Shown here: positions 9,521 to 17,865 of the stretch, piece by piece
Numbering within the stretch: the stretch's first letter is position 1
Layout of the letters: every line of letters starts with the position of its first letter
Assembly: GCA_046154125.1 (NCBI GenBank)
Contig: JBJXEJ010000146.1
Location: forward strand, 1 to 64,000
Reading direction: 5' to 3'
Source: PBB1 sp046154125
GTDB taxonomy: Bacteria; Pseudomonadota; Gammaproteobacteria; Burkholderiales; Burkholderiaceae_C
DNA: 64,000 nucleotides
Notes under the pieces: generated by a model
The model's input: only the letters and a program-made list of their open reading frames with translations
Database searches by the model: none
Told to the model about the DNA's origin: nothing
Made by a program: the position numbers and the translations under genes

Positions 9521-9982
9521 ATGGACCTGATCCTCTGGCGCCACGCGGAAGCGCATGTCATCAAGGACGGGCAGTCCGATCTCGAACGCGCAGTGACCGC
9601 CAAGGGCGAGCGCCAGGCGCAGCGCATGGCCGACTGGCTGAACCAGCGGCTCGCGCATTCGACGCGCATCCTCGTCAGCCCCGCGTTGCGCTGCCAGCAG
9701 ACGGCGAAGGCGCTGGGCAGGAACTTCAAGACCCTTGACGCGCTGGCGCCCGATGCCAGCGGCGAGGCGCTGCTGAAGGCCGCGCGCTGGCCCGACTCGC
9801 CCGACCCGGTGCTGGTGATCGGGCATCAGCCCACGCTGGGTCTGGTGGCCGCCCACCTGCTGGCCGACACGCCACAGGAGTGGTCGATCAAGAAGGGCGC
9901 GGTCTGGTGGTTGCGCCACCGCGACCGCGAAGGCAATACGCAGGTGGTGCTGCAGGCCGTGCAGTCGCCGGACTGCCTGTAA
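9521..9982 (+). CDS. sixA: Phosphohistidine phosphatase SixA-like
   Basis: Histidine-phosphatase superfamily protein of 153 aa, near the SixA length. The phospho-acceptor motif is RHAEA (His8) and the second catalytic histidine is in IGHQPTLG (around residue 107). SixA dephosphorylates histidine phosphotransfer proteins in E. coli, and the gene commonly follows ppk in Burkholderiales. The ATG at 9521 lies 4 bp after ppk, so the two are probably co-transcribed. Confidence 0.9.
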   Translation: MDLILWRHAEAHVIKDGQSDLERAVTAKGERQAQRMADWLNQRLAHSTRILVSPALRCQQTAKALGRNFKTLDALAPDASGEALLKAARWPDSPDPVLVIGHQPTLGLVAAHLLADTPQEWSIKKGAVWWLRHRDREGNTQVVLQAVQSPDCL

Positions 9983-10060
9983 CGGAACCGCGGCGGTCTC
10001 CGCAGCGTGGGGATCCGAGTGTCCTCGCTGTGAGTCGTTTTCGGCACGCCTCCCCCCGCG

Positions 10061-11137
10061 TCAATCCGGGCGGGCGATCTCCTTCCAGCCGGTGAAGCGT
10101 CGAGCGGGAATCCAGCGTGTCAGCCATTGACTCAGCAGTCGCCAGGGGATGAAAACGCCGGCCTCGGCGTCCGAACTGAACGCGTGCGTGATCACCGGTA
10201 CGCCCGCGCAGTGGTTCTTGAGGTAGTCGACCATGGCATCGGGCGCACCGAACAGATCCCTCATCGCGGGCGCTGCCGATTGCAGGGTCAGCCCATGATC
10301 GCGTGCAAGGCAGACCCCGTGAGTCCGCAGCGCCTCGACGGCTTCTTCCGCCCCGTTTTTCGCCACCTGCTCAACCCAGGCGGCGATCGTTTTCCCGTGG
10401 ACACGCGCCCCCAGCAGACGTTGCAGGCGGTCCTGTTCCAGCAGCGGCAGCCAATCCCGGCGGTATCGGATGCAGGGCGAGACCGTGAACGCACGCGCCA
10501 TTGCAAGCAATTCTGCAGGCGTGTGCATCTCGACTTGCGCCCAGGGCGCACGCGGAGCCGCCAGATCCGGCAATCCCACATCGGTCGGCATGCCGCTTCG
10601 CGACAGTTGCTCGTGCCACGCGTCACGCTCGGGGCCCTCAGGAAACCATCGGAAATCATTGGCGAACAACCCCTCTGCGCTGCCATAGGCCAGATGGAGC
10701 TCATCGGACATGCACCAGCGATTGCCCAGTGCACGAATCGCCATGGCGGCATAGCGTTCAAAGTCGGGGTGATCGCGCAAGACTGCTTTCCGCTCGGGAT
10801 CCCGCGCGGCGCGGCGCAAGGCAGCGTCGACCGAGGCAAACCACTGCGATCGCAGGACCACCAGCGCACCGAAGAATCGGACGGTTCCAGGCAGTCGCGG
10901 GTGATGGAGCAAACCCCCTCCCCACACCCCAATGCGCTCGCGTGCGTCGCGGTCGGGCCAAGCGTCCCACCCAAATTGCACCGTCAAGAGTTCGGCCAGC
11001 GAGTTGTGCACACGATGTCGTGCCGGGTGCTCTGCTGCTTCAGCCGGCATCTCGCACAACGAGCAGGCGACTGCGCTGTCCGTTCCAGGATCGGGCGTCA
11101 CGCCCGGTGGCTGATCTTCGTGGAGCGTCTTGAGCAT
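10061..11137 (-). CDS. Uncharacterised 358-aa protein
   Basis: I do not recognise this family. The reading frame is intact and codon use fits a real gene. The protein is largely alpha-helical in appearance, with no signal peptide or membrane segment. Near the N-terminus it has a Cys/His cluster (CSLC at residues 26-29 and HxxxHxxH-like spacing just after) that could bind a metal. A Trp-rich middle and a basic C-terminus follow. It lies between sixA (convergent, 78 bp away) and ppx (same strand, 99 bp upstream of this gene's start), so it may be transcribed with ppx. No clear Shine-Dalgarno precedes the ATG at 11137; a later in-frame ATG (residue 30) is possible. Confidence 0.7.
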   Translation of the reverse strand: MLKTLHEDQPPGVTPDPGTDSAVACSLCEMPAEAAEHPARHRVHNSLAELLTVQFGWDAWPDRDARERIGVWGGGLLHHPRLPGTVRFFGALVVLRSQWFASVDAALRRAARDPERKAVLRDHPDFERYAAMAIRALGNRWCMSDELHLAYGSAEGLFANDFRWFPEGPERDAWHEQLSRSGMPTDVGLPDLAAPRAPWAQVEMHTPAELLAMARAFTVSPCIRYRRDWLPLLEQDRLQRLLGARVHGKTIAAWVEQVAKNGAEEAVEALRTHGVCLARDHGLTLQSAAPAMRDLFGAPDAMVDYLKNHCAGVPVITHAFSSDAEAGVFIPWRLLSQWLTRWIPARRFTGWKEIARPD

Positions 11138-11236
11138 GGAGATAGTCTTCTGGTGGGCGAAGCGAGCGAAATGTCAGCGGCCCTGGAAGGCGTTCGAACA
11201 CGGTTTCCCCGATGCCCGCCCGTGGCTTGGCGCTGC

Positions 11237-12790
11237 TCAATAGGCCTGGGTCCTGGGCAGATCGAGTTGCAGCGGCCCGCTGCGCTGCCAGGCGGCGGCT
11301 TCCTCGGTCAGCAGGTAATGGGTTCGCGGGTGGCTTTCGAGCCACCCGGGCTGCCAGGTCAGTTCGGCCAGCGAACCCTTGCGTCGCAACGCGATCGCAT
11401 GGTTGTCCACCGGTCCGCGCGCATGGCACTTGATGATGGCGAGGCGCAGACACAGGGCCTGCCACGCGAAATCGGCCTGCATCAGGCTCGCCTCGACCTT
11501 GCGCAGGCCGCCGCGCTGCGCCAGCACCAGTTCGGCCAGGCGCCGCTGCTGCGATTGCGAGAACCCGGCCGCATCGACGTTGCCCAGCATGTAGGCGCTG
11601 TGGCGATGGTGGTCGTGGTGCGACACCATCATGCCGATCTCGTGCAGCGCGCAGGCCCATTGCAGTTCGCGTCGTGCATCGCGTCCGGCGTCGGGCTGCA
11701 CGTTGTTGTAGAGAATGTCCGCGATCCGGCCCACCCGTTGGGCCTGCGCCTCGTCGACGAGGAAGCGTTGCTGCAGCTCGCGCACCGAGCTGTCGCGCAC
11801 GTCCTCGCCTTCGTTGGCCTGCTGGCTGGCGTTGAGCCGCTCGTCGAGATCGAAGATCACGCCCTGGCGCAGCGCACCGCGTGCGGGCAGCAGCGCATCG
11901 ATGCCGAAGTGCGTGGCGAGCGTGTACAGGATCGACAGCCCTCCGGCGATGATCGCGCGGCGGTCTTCCTTCAGGCCCGCCAGCGCGAGCCGGTCGACCC
12001 GGCCGGCTGCAATGCACTGCTCCATCAGCCAGCGCAGCCCGCCCGGGGTGATGCGGCCGTCGGTCACGCGGTTGGCCGACAGCAGTTGCGACACCGCACC
12101 GACGGTGCCCGACGAACCCAGGGCCTCGACCCAGTGCGACGGTGCGAAGGGCTCGAGGGCTTCTTCCAGCTCGGCGCCCGCCGCCACCTGCGCTGCGCGG
12201 AAGGCGGCCTGGGTGTAGCGGCCATCGCCGAAGTACTTCATCGACAGGCTCACGCTGCCGACCTGGAATGACTCGGCGCGCAGCGGCTTGCGGCCTTCGC
12301 CGAGGATCATCTCGGTCGACCGTCCACCGATGTCGATCACCAGCCGCGGCTGCTCGGACGGTTGCAGTCGGGCCACGCCGGCATAGATGAGCCGAGCCTC
12401 CTCGCGTCCGGAGATCACCTCGATTGGATAGCCGAGCACGGTTTCCGCGCGCGCGAGAAAGGCATTGCGGTTGCGTGCCTCCCGCAGCGTCTGCGTCGCG
12501 ACCGCGCGCACTTGCCAGGCTGCGACGCCCTGGAGCCGGTTGGCGAAGCGCGCCAGACAGGAGAGGCCGCGCAGCATGGCCTCCTCTGTCAGCAGACCGT
12601 TCTCGTCGAGGCCGCCGCCGAGGCGAACGGTTTCCTTCAGGTAGTCGACGCGTCGGTAGCGTGTGCCGTCGAGCTGGCCCAGTTCGAGCCGGAAGCTGTT
12701 CGATCCCATGTCGATCGCGGCCAGCTGACCGCGCCAGCGTGCCCCGGCCTTGTCGGGAGGAGCGGGCCGCGCTGTGAGGGTCGAATTCAT
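11237..12790 (-). CDS. ppx: Exopolyphosphatase (Ppx/GppA family)
   Basis: Hydrolyses terminal phosphate from polyphosphate, or pppGpp in GppA relatives. The 517-aa length fits the long Ppx form, with two actin-like/ASKHA domains followed by a helical HD-like C-terminal domain (from ~330). The phosphate-binding motif AIDMGSNSFRLELG lies at residues ~25-38 and the second nucleotide motif DIGGRSTEM at ~155. The ATG at 12790 is the start that places the conserved N-terminal block at a normal position; the open frame extends further upstream without support. Opposes ppk in function within the same neighbourhood. Confidence 0.95.
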   Translation of the reverse strand: MNSTLTARPAPPDKAGARWRGQLAAIDMGSNSFRLELGQLDGTRYRRVDYLKETVRLGGGLDENGLLTEEAMLRGLSCLARFANRLQGVAAWQVRAVATQTLREARNRNAFLARAETVLGYPIEVISGREEARLIYAGVARLQPSEQPRLVIDIGGRSTEMILGEGRKPLRAESFQVGSVSLSMKYFGDGRYTQAAFRAAQVAAGAELEEALEPFAPSHWVEALGSSGTVGAVSQLLSANRVTDGRITPGGLRWLMEQCIAAGRVDRLALAGLKEDRRAIIAGGLSILYTLATHFGIDALLPARGALRQGVIFDLDERLNASQQANEGEDVRDSSVRELQQRFLVDEAQAQRVGRIADILYNNVQPDAGRDARRELQWACALHEIGMMVSHHDHHRHSAYMLGNVDAAGFSQSQQRRLAELVLAQRGGLRKVEASLMQADFAWQALCLRLAIIKCHARGPVDNHAIALRRKGSLAELTWQPGWLESHPRTHYLLTEEAAAWQRSGPLQLDLPRTQAY

Positions 12791-12949
12791 CGAGGAATTG
12801 TCGGGGATAACCGTGACACGATCCGCCGTGCGGCGCGGTCCGGCATGGAGGCGCGTCGCCGCCGAGGCCGGCGCGGCACCGAACTTTTCGTGTGCCGGCG
12901 GATCGCTGTGCAAGGCTCCGTTTCCCAACCCTGCAACGAGGTGACCCCG

Positions 12950-13822
12950 ATGTTCAAGAACGAGTTCGACAGCCTGTTGCCGACGCGCGCCTACAGCCGG
13001 CGCGATTTCGTGCAGACCGCCGTGGGCAGCGGGTTCGCCGCGGCCGTGCTGCCGGTCGGTGCGCAGACGATCCAGACCGACACCTCGGGCCTGGTGGCGG
13101 GGCCGGTGACGATCCCCGTCGGCGATTTCGGCATGCCCGCGTACCGCGCGGCACCGGTGGGCGCCAGCGCGCCACCGGTGGTGCTGGTGATCAGCGAGAT
13201 CTTCGGCGTGCACGAGCACATTGCCGATGTCGTTCGTCGATTCGCGAAGCTCGGCTACCTGGCGATCGCGCCCGAGTTGTTCGTGCGCCAGGGCGATGCG
13301 AAGGCGGTCACCGACATGGCCCGGCTGATGACCGAGATCATCGCCAAGGTGTCCGATGCACAGGTGATGGGCGACCTGGACGCCACCGTCGCCTGGGCGA
13401 AGGGCCAGGGTGGCGACACCTCGAAGCTCGGCATCACCGGCTTCTGCTGGGGCGGTCGAATCACCTGGCTGTACAGCGCGCACAACCCGGCCGTCAAGGC
13501 GGGTGTGGCGTGGTATGGCCGCCTGGTCGGTGCGCCGTCGGCGCTGCAGCCAACGCACCCGGTGGACATTGCCGCGCAATTGCGCGCGCCGGTACTGGGC
13601 CTGTACGGCGGCGCCGATACCGGGATCCCTGCCGTCAGCATCGACCAGATGAAGACGGCGCTGTCAGCCGGTTCGCCGGCGGCGAAGCGGTCGCAGTTCG
13701 TCGTCTACCCGGACGCGCCCCATGCGTTTCACGCCGACTATCGGCCCAGCTACCGAAAGCCGGCCGCTGAAGACGGCTGGCAGCGCTGCCAGGCCTGGTT
13801 CAAGTCGAATGGCGTGGCCTGA
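12950..13822 (+). CDS. Dienelactone hydrolase family protein with Tat-type leader
   Basis: Alpha/beta hydrolase of 290 aa. The catalytic triad is the cysteine nucleophile Cys166 in GFCWGG, Asp223 in YGGAD and His258 in PHAFHAD, as in carboxymethylenebutenolidase-type enzymes. The N-terminus carries SRRDFV followed by a hydrophobic stretch ending in GAQ, a twin-arginine export leader, so it probably acts in the periplasm. A good ribosome site (GAGG) lies about 8 nt before the ATG at 12950. It is transcribed alone, divergent from ppx. The natural substrate is unknown. Confidence 0.9.
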   Translation: MFKNEFDSLLPTRAYSRRDFVQTAVGSGFAAAVLPVGAQTIQTDTSGLVAGPVTIPVGDFGMPAYRAAPVGASAPPVVLVISEIFGVHEHIADVVRRFAKLGYLAIAPELFVRQGDAKAVTDMARLMTEIIAKVSDAQVMGDLDATVAWAKGQGGDTSKLGITGFCWGGRITWLYSAHNPAVKAGVAWYGRLVGAPSALQPTHPVDIAAQLRAPVLGLYGGADTGIPAVSIDQMKTALSAGSPAAKRSQFVVYPDAPHAFHADYRPSYRKPAAEDGWQRCQAWFKSNGVA

Positions 13823-13837
13823 CGACTGTCGTGTGCG

Positions 13838-14272
13838 TCAGCGCACGACCAGCACGGGAATCGAACTGTGCGTGAGCACCTTCTGCGTCTCGCTGCCCAG
13901 CAGCAGCGCCGAGACGCCGCGGCGCCCGTGCGAAGCCATCACCAGCAGGTCGCAGTGGGCGGTCTTGGCGAGGTCAATGATGGCCTGCCACGGGTGATCG
14001 GCTTCCACGGTGTGCGCTTCGCAAGCCACGCCGGCCGTGGTGCAGGCCTGCTGCACCCGCTGCACGCGCGCCGCCGAAATGCGCACCTGCGCGTCGAAAT
14101 ACTCCTGCGGAGGGACCGGCTGCATCTCGGACATCGCGTTGTAGGGGAACGGTTCCTTGACGCTCATGGTGACGATCTGGGCGCCCAGCGATTTCGCCAG
14201 CGCGATGGCGGTGTCGACGGCCTTGTTGGTGATGTCCGAACCGTCGGTCGGGACCAGGATGCGCTTGAACAT
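13838..14272 (-). CDS. Universal stress protein (UspA family)
   Basis: Cytoplasmic single-domain Usp of 144 aa. It begins with the family signature RILVPTDGSD and ends with the ATP-binding GxxGxxxxLLGSxxxKVL segment followed by PVLVVR, so it is probably of the ATP-binding class. The start at 14272 is supported by an AAGGAG ribosome site 7 nt upstream. It is convergent with the dienelactone hydrolase gene (15 bp between stops) and follows the sulfurtransferase gene on the same strand after 31 bp. Confidence 0.94.
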   Translation of the reverse strand: MFKRILVPTDGSDITNKAVDTAIALAKSLGAQIVTMSVKEPFPYNAMSEMQPVPPQEYFDAQVRISAARVQRVQQACTTAGVACEAHTVEADHPWQAIIDLAKTAHCDLLVMASHGRRGVSALLLGSETQKVLTHSSIPVLVVR

Positions 14273-14303
14273 GACGTGCTCCTTGAATGCAGTGCTGAAC
14301 CGC

Positions 14304-15176
14304 TCAGCCACGAGCAACCGGACGGGAGGGGTCCGATGACCATTCACTCCATGACCCGGGGTACAGCGCGGCACCGTCGAATCCTGCGACGGCCATCGCA
14401 AGCAGGTTGTGGCAGGCGGTGACTCCCGAGCCGCACTGGTGCACGACTTCGGCCGTCGGCCGGATGCCGATCAGTGCCAGGAATTCGGCGCGCAACGCCT
14501 CCGCCGACTTGAACCGACCGTTGGTGGCGAGGTTGTCCTTGAAGAAACGATTGCGCGCGCCGGGAATGTGCCCCGCCTGCGCGTCCAGCGGTTCCACCTC
14601 GCCGCGGAAGCGCTCTGGTGCGCGCGCGTCGATCAGCGCGATCCTGCCGAGTTGCGACTGCAGGGTTCGGGCGTCGACCGTGTGCGCCTGTGGCGACGGC
14701 TCTGCGACCATCGGATAGGCAGGCTGAGGTGACGCGGTCGCGCCAGCGCCGCTTTCGACGGTGCCACCGATGGATTGCCATGCGGCCCATCCTCCGTCGA
14801 GCACCGCGACCGCCTCGTGGCCCAGCCAGCGCAGCATCCACCACAGCCGCGAGGCAAACATCGCGCCTTGGCGGTCGTAGACGACGACTTGCATGGCAGA
14901 GGAGATTCCCAGCCGACCTGCGGTGGCAGCGAACACGCTGCGCTCGGGCAGTGGATGGCGGCCGTTGAGCCCGGTCTTCGCGCCACACAGGTCGCGATCG
15001 AGGTGAACATGCTGCGCGCCGGGCAGATGCCCCTCCAGAAAGGCACGCTCACCGGCGGCCGGGTCTGCCAGGTCGAAGCTGGTGTCCAGAACCAGCACCG
15101 GTGCACCGCTGCCGATCAGCGACAGGAGGGCTTCGGGGCCGATCAACGTGGTGTGGGGCCGTGCGGCGGAGTTCAT
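14304..15176 (-). CDS. sseA: Thiosulfate/3-mercaptopyruvate sulfurtransferase
   Basis: Tandem-rhodanese protein of 290 aa. The inactive N-terminal domain (residues ~10-140) has VYDRQGAMFASR in the loop position. The C-terminal domain (~165-285) carries the active-site cysteine Cys248 in CGSGVTAC, the loop typical of mercaptopyruvate-type enzymes. Transfers sulfane sulfur to cyanide or thiol acceptors. The ATG at 15176 overlaps the stop of the upstream Rieske oxygenase gene (ATGA), so the two are coupled. Whether it prefers thiosulfate or mercaptopyruvate is inferred from the loop only. Confidence 0.9.
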   Translation of the reverse strand: MNSAARPHTTLIGPEALLSLIGSGAPVLVLDTSFDLADPAAGERAFLEGHLPGAQHVHLDRDLCGAKTGLNGRHPLPERSVFAATAGRLGISSAMQVVVYDRQGAMFASRLWWMLRWLGHEAVAVLDGGWAAWQSIGGTVESGAGATASPQPAYPMVAEPSPQAHTVDARTLQSQLGRIALIDARAPERFRGEVEPLDAQAGHIPGARNRFFKDNLATNGRFKSAEALRAEFLALIGIRPTAEVVHQCGSGVTACHNLLAMAVAGFDGAALYPGSWSEWSSDPSRPVARG

Positions 15177-16417
15177 GGTGTGATGTGGCCGGCCGCCGCG
15201 TTCAGCAAGCGTTGCATCTCGGCCGCCGGCCGCGCCGGGCCAGGCAGCAGTTCGGCGCCCATGGTTTTCCGATACCAGGCGTGGAACTGCTCCATGCCGT
15301 CTTCCATCGGGCTCTGGTAAGGGCCCGACTCGTGGTCGCCGCGCTGCCACAGCGCAGCCCGACCCTGGTCCATGCGCAGCGCGATCTCGTCGTCCTCGAT
15401 GCAGGTCTCGAGATAAGCGGCCTGCTGGGTATCCATGTACTCGCGCTCGAACGCGGCGATCTCTTCGGGGTAATAGAACTCGACCACGTTGGTCGTGTGC
15501 CGTGGCCCGCGGGGGTAGAGCGTCGACACCACCAGCACGTTCGGATACCACTCGATCATCACGCCCGGGTAATAGGTCAGCCAGATCGCGCCGTATTTCG
15601 GTGGCCGGCCTGCATGATGCTCCTGCTGGTAGCGAAGAACCTCGTTGTGCCAGCGGCTGTAGACATTGGAGCCGGGCTTGCCGAGCGCCTCGCCCGAAGC
15701 GGTGGCGACTCCGACCGTCTGGACCGAGTACTCGCGTCCCATTTCCCAGCGCAGGTCGTCGGTGGTGACGAAATTGCCCAGCCCGGGGTGGAACGGCCCG
15801 ACGTGGTAGTCCTCAAGGTACACCTCGATGAAGGTCTTCCAGTTGTAGTCGCACTCGTGCACGTGCACGCGATCGAGCACGTGGCCGGTGAAATCGAGAT
15901 CTGCGCGGGACCCGAGGCCGGCCAGGTCGGTGGCGATGTCGCGGCCGTTGTCCTCGAACACCAGGCCGTTCCAGCTGCGCGTCCTGTAGTTGTTCAGGTG
16001 CAGGCACGGGGACTCGGCAAAGTGCGGTGCACCGACCAGCTGGCCTTTCAGGTCGTAGGTCCAGCGGTGCAACGGGCAGACGATGTTGCTGTGGGTGTTG
16101 CCGCGCCCGTGCAGGATGAGGGCCTGACGGTGGCGGCACACGTTGGAGATCAGCTCAACGCTGTTAGCCGTGCGCACCAGCATCCGGCCATCCCCCTCCT
16201 GCGGCAGCGTGTAGTAGTCACCGGGGTTCGGCACCGACAGCTCGTGCCCGAGGTAGCGTGGCCCGTGCCGGAACAGCGTGTCGGCTTCGCGCTGGAACAG
16301 CGCTTCGTCAAAGTAGGCCGACGCGGCCAGAGGGAGGGCGTTGTGCCTGGCACCGCTTCTTTTGGGTTGCCCCGCAGCGGGCGTCAGGGCGCCTCGCGCG
16401 ACGTGCAGATCGGACAT
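15173..16417 (-). CDS. Rieske aromatic-ring-hydroxylating oxygenase, alpha subunit
   Basis: Terminal oxygenase subunit of 414 aa. The Rieske [2Fe-2S] ligands are Cys94, His96, Cys114 and His117 (CxH-17-CxxH). The mononuclear iron site is in the EDYHVGPFHPG segment (His205, His210). The family covers aromatic, betaine and carnitine substrates, and the pocket cannot be assigned from sequence alone. I choose the ATG at 16417 because GAAGGA lies just upstream; the open frame continues to 16549 without a ribosome site. No reductase gene is adjacent. It overlaps the sulfurtransferase start by 4 nt. Confidence 0.88.
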   Translation of the reverse strand: MSDLHVARGALTPAAGQPKRSGARHNALPLAASAYFDEALFQREADTLFRHGPRYLGHELSVPNPGDYYTLPQEGDGRMLVRTANSVELISNVCRHRQALILHGRGNTHSNIVCPLHRWTYDLKGQLVGAPHFAESPCLHLNNYRTRSWNGLVFEDNGRDIATDLAGLGSRADLDFTGHVLDRVHVHECDYNWKTFIEVYLEDYHVGPFHPGLGNFVTTDDLRWEMGREYSVQTVGVATASGEALGKPGSNVYSRWHNEVLRYQQEHHAGRPPKYGAIWLTYYPGVMIEWYPNVLVVSTLYPRGPRHTTNVVEFYYPEEIAAFEREYMDTQQAAYLETCIEDDEIALRMDQGRAALWQRGDHESGPYQSPMEDGMEQFHAWYRKTMGAELLPGPARPAAEMQRLLNAAAGHITP

Positions 16418-16661
16418 GGTCCTTCGGGTCTCCTCGGAGAGGGTGGCGGGTGCTCGTGAGTTCGCCTCGAACCACGAATCAGTGCCCAGGGGCCGAAATC
16501 GGACGCCCCCGGTGATGAAGGGAGTCTCCATCATCTTGAAAAGATGCATTTTAGGCGGCGCCGGGGTTGGCCATCCTTGATCCAGCGCATTGCTCGCAAA
16601 GTGCCGCTGTCTGCGCAGCCCGCACCGTTTTCCCTCTCGGCGCCCTTTCGGGTCCGCTGTC

Positions 16662-16667
16662 TACAAT
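16662..16667 (+). promoter_or_regulatory. Putative -10 element (TACAAT) for xseB-ispA-dxs
   Basis: TACAAT in the context CTACAATCG lies 21 bp before the xseB ATG, a near-consensus sigma-70 -10 hexamer. No good -35 hexamer is visible at 16-18 bp, so the call rests on one element. Confidence 0.35.
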
Positions 16668-16688
16668 CGTCAGGCTTCGTGACCGTCC

Positions 16689-16955
16689 ATGGCCAAGACC
16701 TCCTCCCCATCCGCAAATCCCGCCTCTGTTCCCGTCAGCGCCTCGCAAGTGCCAGACAACTACGAGGCGGCGCTGTCGGAACTGGAACGCCTGGTCGATG
16801 CGATGGAGGCCGGCCAACTGCCGCTGGACCAGTTGCTCGACAAGTACCGGCGTGGTGCTGAGTTGCTGAATTTCTGCCGACACCGTCTTGAAGCGGTCGA
16901 GCAGCAGGTGAAAGTGCTTGAAGACGGGCAGCTCAAGCCCTGGAATCCGACGTGA
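16689..16955 (+). CDS. xseB: Exodeoxyribonuclease VII small subunit
   Basis: The 88-aa small subunit binds XseA to form the nuclease that degrades single-stranded DNA. The conserved helical core (YEAALSELERLVDAMEAGQL, residues ~25-44, then LLDKYRRGAELLNFCRHRLE) is intact, and a ~20-residue Ser/Pro-rich N-terminal tail precedes it. It starts the xseB-ispA-dxs isoprenoid operon, a common proteobacterial order, with its stop overlapping the ispA start. Confidence 0.95.
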   Translation: MAKTSSPSANPASVPVSASQVPDNYEAALSELERLVDAMEAGQLPLDQLLDKYRRGAELLNFCRHRLEAVEQQVKVLEDGQLKPWNPT

Positions 16956-17863
16956 TGGTTTCGGTGATCGATCTGGATGCCTGGGCGCGCTCCGAGCTGT
17001 CCGTCGTCGAGGAGTGCCTGAGTGCGTGGGTGCCGGCCTGTGCGCCTGCGGGACTGGGCATTGCGATGCGCTACGGCGTCCTGGACGGCGGCAAGCGCCT
17101 CCGGCCGCTGCTGGTGCTGGCGGCAGCGCACGCGGTGGGTGGTTCGCGTCCGGCTTCGTTGCGCGCGGCGTGCGCGGTCGAGCTGATCCATGCCTATTCC
17201 CTGGTGCACGACGACATGCCCTGCATGGACAACGACGTGCTGCGGCGCGGCAAGCCGACGGTGCATGTGCAGTTCGGCGAGGCGCAGGCGATGCTGGCCG
17301 GCGACGCGATGCAGGCGCTGGCCTTCGAAGTGCTGACTCCGACGAATCACGGTGCGGCTGACGAATCGGTGCCTCCAGCGCTGCAGGCACGCCTGTGCGG
17401 GCTGCTCGCGCGCGCCGCCGGCTACGACGGCATGGCCGGCGGTCAGGCCATCGATCTGGCCAGCGTCGGTCGCCCGCTCGACGAGCGCAGTCTGCGCGAC
17501 ATGCACCATCGCAAGACCGGGGCGCTGTTGCGCGCCAGCGTGATGATGGGAGCGGCTTGTGGTGAGATCGATGCGTCGGCCTGGTCGGCGCTCGAGGTGT
17601 ACGGCGACTCGATCGGACTGGCTTTCCAGGTCATCGACGACGTGCTGGACGTGACCCAGCAGTCCGACGTACTGGGCAAGACGGCGGGCAAGGATATTGA
17701 TGCCAACAAGCCGACGTATGTCAGCCTGTTGGGGCTGGAAGCGGCCCGGCGGCATGCGTTCGAACTGCGTGATCAGGCGCAGTCTGCGCTGGTGCAGTCG
17801 GGTCTGCGCGATACGGTGTGGCTCGGCCTGCTGGCTGACAAGGTGGTGGAACGGGACAGTTGA
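16955..17863 (+). CDS. ispA: Farnesyl diphosphate synthase (polyprenyl synthetase)
   Basis: Condenses isopentenyl and dimethylallyl/geranyl diphosphate to farnesyl diphosphate. The 302-aa protein has the first aspartate-rich motif DDMPCMD (residues 86-92) and the second motif IDDVLD (Asp228, Asp229, Asp232). The first motif has the DDx4D spacing usual for bacterial FPP synthases. The ATG at 16955 shares one base with the xseB stop (TGATG); a GTG at 16952 is an alternative. The dxs ATG follows 2 bp after its stop. Confidence 0.95.
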   Translation: MVSVIDLDAWARSELSVVEECLSAWVPACAPAGLGIAMRYGVLDGGKRLRPLLVLAAAHAVGGSRPASLRAACAVELIHAYSLVHDDMPCMDNDVLRRGKPTVHVQFGEAQAMLAGDAMQALAFEVLTPTNHGAADESVPPALQARLCGLLARAAGYDGMAGGQAIDLASVGRPLDERSLRDMHHRKTGALLRASVMMGAACGEIDASAWSALEVYGDSIGLAFQVIDDVLDVTQQSDVLGKTAGKDIDANKPTYVSLLGLEAARRHAFELRDQAQSALVQSGLRDTVWLGLLADKVVERDS

Positions 17864-17865
17864 CG

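Noticed and set aside
7237..9729. Open frame of 830 codons opposite ppk
   Set aside because: Same antisense effect; composition rich in Arg, His and Gln, with no recognisable domain.
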